Of a stretch of 64,000 nucleotides of DNA, positions 57,902 to 64,000 are shown in pieces. Positions within the stretch are counted from its first letter, which is position 1; each line of letters begins with the position of its first letter. The position numbers and the translations under genes are program-made. This stretch comes from Tritrichomonas musculus (taxonomy: Eukaryota > Parabasalia > Tritrichomonadida > Tritrichomonadidae). The notes beneath the pieces were generated by a model that saw only the letters and a list, made by a program, of their open reading frames with translations, had not been told where the DNA came from and did not search any database. Where the stretch lies: assembly GCA_039105265.1 (NCBI GenBank), contig JAPFFF010000019.1, positions 558,001-622,000 of the forward strand, read 5' to 3'.

Positions 57902-58948
57902 TTAAGAAACAAATAAAATTTTCTGTATTTCAGTATTTGGAGGAAAACATAGGAATTTTGAAATAACAGAGCGGATCTTTTGAATTTTAGCTTCATCTCC
58001 AACAATTTTATATGCAGAAGAAGCTTCTTTTTTCTTATATTGTATATTAAGTTTAGTATGCTCAGGTTTCTTTATTGAAGGCTTAAAAGTAGGCAAATTG
58101 GAAGTGGGCATTATATATGGGGTTTGTTGTTGTATTTGAATCTGCATTTGTTGTTGATATGCAAGTGTGCTCTGAACTGTTGGAATTGGTGCAGGAGATG
58201 AAACAATACTTGTGTGATAAGTTTGAGGTTGATCAATATAAAGAGTTGTATTAATAATACTATTATTATTGGTCATAGATGAACTAGAATTAGCACTTGA
58301 TGAAGATGAATCATCATCATAGCATGTTGCAAGGCTAATTTGGGGAGTTAAAGATGAAGCTGGAACTGGTATTGTTTTTTCGGAATGCTCTCTTGGAGTC
58401 ATATATATGCTTAATCCAAAAGGTGATGATTTGGTCTTTTTGTAAGCATTTAATGGTTCAACATTATTTGAAAAGTCGTTTGAAGCGTCACTAAATGAAA
58501 ATTCTTCTGAAAAAGAAGTTGACAATTTTTTAGGAGTTTCCATATCTGACTCTTGAAAAATTTTATCAGCTTCTAAAGGATCAGGAAAATCGATATACTC
58601 TCTATTTGAAATTCTTTGATAGTAATTGGAAAGTTTTTCTGGATTAAAAGATGGTAATGTTTTCTGTTGAGTAATATTAGCATTTTTCATAAATTTTTTA
58701 AAGGTAGGTAATGTAGCATTAATATTAAGAAGCTTATTTACAATTTGTAAATAAACTTGTTCATTTCCTTTTTTCACGAAGACGGTATCTTTTTTTGGGT
58801 TAACAGATACTTTAAAATCTTTCTGATATTGAATTTTTTCTTTTTTCAAAATGTCAGTGCAATCTTTGTTAATCATTTTCAAACACCCGTCTTCTATGGA
58901 ATAGTCTAGCGTTTCTAAGGATATAGAATTATTATTTGTCTTTTGCAT
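57902..58948 (-). CDS. Ser/Gln/Asn-rich protein, unrecognised
   Basis: The 348-residue product is not recognised. The first 100 residues look folded (LETLDYSIEDGCLKMINKD, FKVSVNPKKDTVFVKKG, VYLQIVNKLLNINATLPTFKKFMKN). A long Ser-, Asn- and Gln-rich disordered part follows (runs of Ser near residue 214 to 225, Gln-rich near 267 to 277). A short basic-hydrophobic C-terminal segment (AKIQKIRSVISKFLCFPPNTEIQKILF) ends it. The layout of a small domain plus low-complexity tail recalls regulatory proteins. The start ATG is the first in frame. Confidence 0.65.
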   Translation of the reverse strand: MQKTNNNSISLETLDYSIEDGCLKMINKDCTDILKKEKIQYQKDFKVSVNPKKDTVFVKKGNEQVYLQIVNKLLNINATLPTFKKFMKNANITQQKTLPSFNPEKLSNYYQRISNREYIDFPDPLEADKIFQESDMETPKKLSTSFSEEFSFSDASNDFSNNVEPLNAYKKTKSSPFGLSIYMTPREHSEKTIPVPASSLTPQISLATCYDDDSSSSSANSSSSMTNNNSIINTTLYIDQPQTYHTSIVSSPAPIPTVQSTLAYQQQMQIQIQQQTPYIMPTSNLPTFKPSIKKPEHTKLNIQYKKKEASSAYKIVGDEAKIQKIRSVISKFLCFPPNTEIQKILFVS

Positions 58949-60109
58949 TGTTTACGAATGAAGTTATAGGGAGATTATTGAATTTATTCAATCTATTCAA
59001 TCTATTCATTTTTTTCAATACTACGACCAAGATAATTATCAAATTGAATATAGAAACAAAAATTTCGGTTAATTTTCTATTTCATAGAAATTTTTTATTT
59101 AATTTGGTCAATTGTTTCAATTTTTAAACGGTAGAAATGGTAAAAATTCAAACAAAAAATATCGATTATTACAAGTTCCGGGTAAATATACTTTTACTCT
59201 TTAACTGTTTTCTGAAATGTATTTTAAAAGAATTTACTAAATAAATCCTAATTTATCAAAAAATCAGATAAATGGGATAAAAATATTTGTCATTTTTTTA
59301 AATAATTGAAAAATCAGAAACTGTTGCACTCAAATTTTGATTATATGAATAAATATGAGATAATGAAATCTAAATAATGTTAAACAACTGTTGGGCCATT
59401 TTGCAAATGAAAATTTTCAAAGTTTAACTTTTTCAATGTTTTTAATTTGGATATAATTCAAAAAAAAAAAAGATTTTTTTTGGCTTATATTCTGGTATAT
59501 TTTTAATATTTTAACATAAATGATTGACTTTGGAATGAAAAATATATAATAGCATTTAATAAAAAAAAATATTTTTTAATTTTCTTGAACATTTCCCGGA
59601 AAAATGAGACTTCAGAATAAAATATGAATTTTTTTCAATTCATTGTTTTTAAACTTTTTATGGGATTCGGGTTTATTGATTAACATCATAATGAATAATT
59701 AGATTTGCTCTTTCAAATAATTTTAGTTGTAATTTTTGTTGTAATGAGATTATAAAATCTCTTGAATGGTTCACTTTTTGAGGGAGAAATACTCAAAAAG
59801 TGAAAGCAATTCAGAGATTTACAAATTCCGCTCCTCACTTTTTGAGAGCTCGGCTCTCAAAAAGTGCTACATGGAATTTGTAAAATTTGTTTTTCTGTTT
59901 ATATTTGGTCGATTAACAGAATTAAAGTTTTTATTTTTTGGTTTTACAACAAATTCCAAACCTGTTAGAATTATTAGGATTTAATATTGAGTGGCTGTAT
60001 ATTGAACGAAATTATTGAGTATGTTGATGTTCGATAAAAAATAAAGTTTTCAATAGTATAAAAGGAATTGATTGCCGTTTATTTTTTTCGAAACAAGTTA
60101 CAGTTTTTC
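58949..60109. other. Intergenic spacer with paired hairpins
   Basis: About 1.16 kb without a convincing gene. A 72-codon frame at 59766 to 59984 overlaps the hairpins and has no features, so it is not called. The hairpin cluster at 59771 to 59881 is the only structure. Confidence 0.55.
59771..59881. repeat. Two adjacent hairpins built from TCACTTTTTGAG
   Basis: The first hairpin has arms TCACTTTTTGAG (59771 to 59782) and CTCAAAAAGTGA (59792 to 59803). The second has CACTTTTTGAGAG (59836 to 59848) and CTCTCAAAAAGTG (59854 to 59866) with a 5-base loop, inside outer arms ACAAATTCC (59821 to 59829) and GGAATTTGT (59873 to 59881). Four copies of one motif thus alternate in orientation within 100 bases. 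Confidence 0.85.
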
Positions 60110-61033
60110 ATGTCTACTTTAAATTACCAAAAGCAAGAGAAACTGGGAGAAGGTACATATGGAGTTGTATATAAAGCTCTCGATAAGCGCACTGGAGATG
60201 TTGTTGCTTTGAAAAAAATACGTCTTGAGCAAGAAGAAGAAGGAATCCCAGCAACCTCTATACGTGAAATTTCTATTCTTAAAGAATTACATCACCCTAA
60301 TGTTGTTGATCTCCGCGAAGTAATCAATTCACAAGGCAAGTTAACACTCGTTTTTGAATATTTGGATAAAGATTTAAAGAAGTATCTTGATTCACAAAAG
60401 TCTGCTATTCCACCAAACCTTATTCAATCATATGCATACCAAATTCTTTGTGGATTATGCTATTGCCATTGTCACAGGATCATTCATCGTGATATGAAGC
60501 CACAAAACTTATTATTGAACAGACAAGGTTTGATTAAAATATGCGATTTTGGTCTCGCACGTGCCTTCACAATCCCACTCAGAAATTATACGCACGAAGT
60601 TGTCACGTTGTGGTATAGAGCGCCTGAAATTTTGCTTGGTTCACAACTTTACTCGCTTCCAATTGATATATGGAGTACTGGATGTATTATTGCTGAGATG
60701 ATCACCAAAAAGCCTCTTTTCCCTGGCGACTCAGAAATTGATGAGTTGTTTTCCATTTTCAAAATCCTTGGAACACCCACAGAAGCTGACTTCCCTGGAG
60801 TTACTCAACTTCCAGCATATTCATCAACATTTCCAAAATGGCAAGCCAAAAAGCTTGAGGATATTTTACAAAATGCAGATCCTTTGGCTATAGATCTTAT
60901 CAAGAAAATGCTTGTTTACGATCCAGCCAAGAGAATTTCGGCGAAAGCAGCTCTTGACCATCCTTACTTTGCCTCGTTATCTAGTGAACTTAAAGCCAAA
61001 TGCAGACCTGTTGAAATTGAAACTAACCAATAA
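60110..61033 (+). CDS. Cyclin-dependent kinase (CDK1/2-like, PATSIRE)
   Basis: A cell-cycle-type protein kinase of 307 residues. The Gly-rich loop GEGTYG is at 13 to 18 with T16 and Y17 at the sites of inhibitory phosphorylation. The lysine VALKK is at 35, and the cyclin-binding C-helix has PATSIRE at 47 to 53 (PSTAIRE in human CDK1). HRDMKPQN starts at 126, DFG is at 146 to 148, the activation-loop T161 is in [15 protein letters not shown], and APE is at 171 to 173. All catalytic residues are present. [19 protein letters not shown] is the usual CDK GDSEIDQLFRIF motif. The frame opens further upstream at a TTG, but the ATG at 60110 gives the standard N-terminus. The closest group is CDK1/CDK2; which cyclin it binds cannot be told. 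Confidence 0.93.
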   Translation: MSTLNYQKQEKLGEGTYGVVYKALDKRTGDVVALKKIRLEQEEEGIPATSIREISILKELHHPNVVDLREVINSQGKLTLVFEYLDKDLKKYLDSQKSAIPPNLIQSYAYQILCGLCYCHCHRIIHRDMKPQNLLLNRQGLIKICDFGLARAFTIPLRNYTHEVVTLWYRAPEILLGSQLYSLPIDIWSTGCIIAEMITKKPLFPGDSEIDELFSIFKILGTPTEADFPGVTQLPAYSSTFPKWQAKKLEDILQNADPLAIDLIKKMLVYDPAKRISAKAALDHPYFASLSSELKAKCRPVEIETNQ

Positions 61034-61311
61034 AAAGTTTTCCATTTTAATATTAATCTGTTTTAGTAATTACAAAGATATGTTAATTTTATATTTATAC
61101 AATTAAATCATTAAACAACTTTTAATTGAATATATTCAAATATTGGTTTCTTGGTGATCCTGATCCAAATGCAAATATATCTATTTGTTTAAAGCATTTT
61201 CAAATAGAAATAATTATTCATCATCATAAAAAATCGTTAATAATAAATTGAATTTCTAATAGAAAATTTCTAAGATATAGAAAAAATGAGAAAATATTTA
61301 GTCGTTTTGAA

Positions 61312-63414
61312 ATGAGTATATCAGACCAAAATGACGATTTTTTGAAAAAATACCAAGAAATTCAAGCTAAACTAAGTGAAATAGACAATTTTTTTAGTTC
61401 TGATGCGCCAAAAAACTTAAGTAATCAAATGTTGAATAATTATGAAGTTCTTCAAAGAGTTGCACGTGCAAATTATGTCAAAATTTTTAGTTTTGATAGA
61501 TATCATCCTCTTCCTCTCACAGAAGATCAAATAATTGAATCTTTTGTTAAAAATGATGTAAAAATGATTAATCTTGCGCCCAGTCCAACCGTATTTCAAA
61601 CAACTTCGTCATGCATCAAGTATATATATCAAAAAAATTTATCAGGAAAATTAGCGCAATATACTTATAGCTTTTTCAAAAAACAGCCAGAAGATCTTCC
61701 AATATTTGCTTATATTACATTTCCATCATTATATGGTTTTTTCCTCTCAGAAGATCATTCAAAATACGCATATGATTTTCTTTCAAGTTTGCTTGGAATG
61801 GATATTGTTTTTTTTTTACCATTCTTTGTTGCGTATTTGACATCTGCACATGTTTTTGTTGAAATTTTCTGGCATCAATTTTTTGGTCTTGTTGATCTCA
61901 AGGATCGCTTGAAGCCATCAATAGCTCAACTCTACGAATTTCTACTCCAAGCACTTCAGTATTCAATTAACTATTTAACTCCATTTCACGTGCTGATTTG
62001 CATCCAATTCCTTCCTCTTGATAAATCATTATTTTTTGATTGTTTTTTCAGGCGTTTTTTATTATCAACTTTTAATGCATGGATATCATATAACCCAGGT
62101 GTGTCTTCCTCTAAAGTTACTGCTGAAGATCTTGATGCCCTTTTTTCTTTTTTTGTAGATAATCCAGATGGAATAAAATTAGAAGATATCGAAAAAATTT
62201 TTTACCAAAATACTTTTTCGATTAACGAACTTTATTCATTTGTTAAAAATTCAAGTGAGCCAAATTTGACTTATTTGCTCTCGCCTAAAGAACTAAAAAT
62301 CATTTCTCAGCTTTTTCATCAGGTACCTGAACTATCAAAAGTTATTTTTGATTATGAAAATTTCAAAGATGTCAATTACAACAGCTTTGTAGCTGGATCT
62401 TTTGTTGTTTATCATGAAGATAAAAGCAAAAAGGAAGGGGAAAATTTCTATCTCATTTATAATGGTGATGAAAGTGCAGCACGTGCAAAAGAACTTATAG
62501 AAGCCGGTGAAAAATCAAAGACATTAGAAAATGAGCGTAATTGGAATACTATCAAGCAAATTTGCATTTTTGACTATAACGTTGATCCTTACAAAACGTT
62601 GATGACATGTGAGTTAATTGATGAAAATGATAATATTTATGAAAAAATGGCCAAAAAGAAGGTTTTGAAAAAATCGAGTCCATCTTTGAAACAATATGCG
62701 TTAGGGATTCTCCAAAAAATGGTTGTTGATAAGCAAGTTTATTTTGAAACATTTTGGGCCAAGCAAATATTTGCCAAAATGGTAGATAATATGAGGATCA
62801 AATTAATACGATATGGAGAAATTATGGAAGAGTTAATTATTCCTAAATTGAAGAATAAAGATGTTTTACTAGATCCAAAAGTATTCCCAACTAACATCAT
62901 TCGTACCGAAATGGTGGAAACTGAAGATTGTTCAAAGCAAAGTTTTATTGACTGCCAAAAGAACTTTTTTGAAAGTTTAAAACACTATAGAACTCAAAAT
63001 CCAAAGTTTTCCAGTTTTTTAATGTCAAGAGATTCATTCTTTATGCCTTTAATAATTATCCTAGAAAAAACAGATGAGTTAAGTCTAGGTGATAGATTCT
63101 TTCTGCTTTATAATATATATTCGCAAATAGCAATATTAACTCAACCTATAGGAAGAGAAAAAATTTTTGATGATCCATTAACTTGTTCGAATGCTTTGTT
63201 TGCATATTTACTTGTTAGAGCGGATTTTAGATCTTTTATTAGAACTTATATTAATGTATGCGCTTTTAAAAATAAACATAGAGAAAAGTTCCAGATGTTG
63301 CCCCCTGATATGATAGAGAAGTGGAATTCTATTCAATCTTTTGTAATTTCTGTCATCCAAGATGAAGATTTTGATCCCCAATCAAAGTTGACAATTCTAA
63401 CCTTCAGTAAATGA
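61312..63414 (+). CDS. Large helical protein, unrecognised
   Basis: The 700-residue product is not recognised. It opens with a short coiled coil (DFLKKYQEIQAKLSEIDNFF). A long helical part rich in Phe and Tyr follows (FAYITFPSLYGFFLSEDHSKYAYDFLSSLLG, FFVAYLTSAHVFVEIFWHQFFGLVD, LLQALQYSINYLTPFHVLICIQFLP), which is hydrophobic but interrupted by charges and so more likely a soluble fold than membrane. The mid part (residues 350 to 420) is less regular (DYENFKDVNYNSFVAGSFVVYHED). The C-terminal half is helical and charged. A GTPase-activating-type helical domain is one thought, but no arginine finger can be pointed to. The stop is followed by an A run at 63468 to 63486. Confidence 0.72.
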   Translation: MSISDQNDDFLKKYQEIQAKLSEIDNFFSSDAPKNLSNQMLNNYEVLQRVARANYVKIFSFDRYHPLPLTEDQIIESFVKNDVKMINLAPSPTVFQTTSSCIKYIYQKNLSGKLAQYTYSFFKKQPEDLPIFAYITFPSLYGFFLSEDHSKYAYDFLSSLLGMDIVFFLPFFVAYLTSAHVFVEIFWHQFFGLVDLKDRLKPSIAQLYEFLLQALQYSINYLTPFHVLICIQFLPLDKSLFFDCFFRRFLLSTFNAWISYNPGVSSSKVTAEDLDALFSFFVDNPDGIKLEDIEKIFYQNTFSINELYSFVKNSSEPNLTYLLSPKELKIISQLFHQVPELSKVIFDYENFKDVNYNSFVAGSFVVYHEDKSKKEGENFYLIYNGDESAARAKELIEAGEKSKTLENERNWNTIKQICIFDYNVDPYKTLMTCELIDENDNIYEKMAKKKVLKKSSPSLKQYALGILQKMVVDKQVYFETFWAKQIFAKMVDNMRIKLIRYGEIMEELIIPKLKNKDVLLDPKVFPTNIIRTEMVETEDCSKQSFIDCQKNFFESLKHYRTQNPKFSSFLMSRDSFFMPLIIILEKTDELSLGDRFFLLYNIYSQIAILTQPIGREKIFDDPLTCSNALFAYLLVRADFRSFIRTYINVCAFKNKHREKFQMLPPDMIEKWNSIQSFVISVIQDEDFDPQSKLTILTFSK

Positions 63415-63843
63415 TTTGTTTAATTTTATTTTTTTCACTCCTTTCTTTCTTTTGTTGTTCTATGAATAAAAAAAAAAAAAAAAAAAGCTGTAATTGTTGA
63501 TTTTATTAGATTGGTAAAGAGCATGACCATGCACATATACTAGTTTCTTTTTAAAGAATTTGAACTTCATAAATATTAATAATATATCTTGTATTTTCAT
63601 TTATCGAATAATGAATAAATATTTGCTTACATGGTTGAGTTCTGCCTTCATGCAATGCTCACCAAGTCATAATAATTGTGAGGCCAAATGTAATGAAAAA
63701 AATTAAATCTGCAACATCTGTAAAAATAATATAAAAATTAAAAAAAAAAAAAAAAAAAATAGAAAAGAGGATCTATAAAAGTACTTTAAAAAACAATTAC
63801 TTAAAAAAAGAAATAATAGAATATAAGTATTAAAAAAATAAAA
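63415..63843. other. Convergent 3' spacer
   Basis: This 429-bp stretch lies between convergent gene ends, with A runs of 19 (63468 to 63486) and 20 bases (63740 to 63759). A short match to the start of U6 snRNA was considered and rejected. Confidence 0.5.
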
Positions 63844-64000
63844 TTATTGATTTGCAGAAAGTGAAAGTGCATTGTTCAGATCTCTGAATAATTGAGATGT
63901 CATATCAAAATCTTTTTGAAGCAATTTCTGTTTCGCAATTAAAGACAAACCAAGAATTGAATTTTCTAGATTGTCTTTAACTTTAACAAACAACTCTTTC
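63844..64000 (-). CDS. 3' end of a gene cut by the window edge
   Basis: The last 51 codons and the stop of a minus-strand gene that continues beyond the window. The visible part is helical and charged: KELFVKVKDNLENSILGL, then LIAKQKLLQKDFDMTSQLF, ending NNALSLSANQ. The pattern of paired helices with KDFDMTSQLFRDL slightly recalls the C-terminal domain shared by Sec31 and SRA1, but the fragment is too short to name it. Codon use is typical of the neighbours. Confidence 0.6.
   Translation of the reverse strand, partial: KELFVKVKDNLENSILGLSLIAKQKLLQKDFDMTSQLFRDLNNALSLSANQ

Noticed and set aside
59766-59984. 72-codon frame with an ATG
   Set aside because: It runs through two hairpins and has no conserved-looking part; probably chance.
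63510-63560. GCACATATACTAG resembling the start of U6 snRNA
   Set aside because: The conserved ACAGAGA box and the rest of U6 do not follow.
1-64000. A uniform initiator motif (TCAYW) before every gene
   Set aside because: It is seen before some starts (40754, 50250, 51931) but not before most, so I do not annotate it.

Overview
The window looks like nuclear DNA of a parabasalid flagellate, most probably a trichomonad such as Tritrichomonas. The reasons are an AT-rich sequence with long genes that read through without introns, short spacers between most genes, asparagine-, lysine- and serine-rich proteins, and a gene set that is clearly eukaryotic (replication factor C, ribosomal protein eL13, ADA2, a CDK, IFT74, MAP65, MON2). 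Leucine-rich-repeat proteins with long low-complexity tails add to this. No intron with the trichomonad 3' splice consensus and no tRNA or rRNA gene was found by eye. The species is an inference.

Layout. From 1 to 23.8 kb lies an ordinary gene-dense arm: IFT74, an unrecognised Asn/Gln-rich protein, a very long UBR4/BIG-like protein, a Golgi-type glycosyltransferase, a small coiled-coil protein, MAP65/PRC1, ADA2, a nucleoplasmin-like protein, a small protein, a prominin-like pentaspan protein, Ap4A phosphorylase and an RCC1-repeat protein. From 23.8 to 31.5 kb lies a different kind of DNA. It is an accessory island without housekeeping genes, holding a 1.3-kb array of a 16-bp minisatellite, a purine-rich array of a 29-bp unit, several hairpins and a 99-bp fold-back repeat, a GC-richer open-frame remnant, and one orphan SF2 helicase of the herpesvirus origin-binding-protein type that is probably a relic of a virus-like or mobile element.

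From 31.5 to 64 kb the ordinary genes resume: MON2-like, eL13, a DEDDy exonuclease joined to RRMs with a 37-copy 18-bp minisatellite inside the gene, a Wntless/TMEM181-like membrane protein, an unrecognised helical protein, an LRR protein with a second 18-bp array, a CARMIL-like LRR protein, an RFC5-type clamp-loader subunit, several unrecognised proteins, a divergent PP2A B56 subunit, a CDK with PATSIRE in its C-helix, a 700-residue unrecognised protein, and the 3' end of a further gene at the right edge.

The genes do not form an operon or one pathway. Several concern the microtubule and flagellar system (IFT74, MAP65), the cell cycle (CDK, B56, RFC), chromatin (ADA2, nucleoplasmin-like) and Golgi/endosome membranes (MON2, glycosyltransferase, TMEM181-like, prominin-like). 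The most curious signals are the repeat island with its nested palindromes, the excess of the octamer CAAAAAGT including four places where it is paired head-to-head as a hairpin, the UBR4-like protein without its ligase parts, and the exonuclease-RRM fusion.
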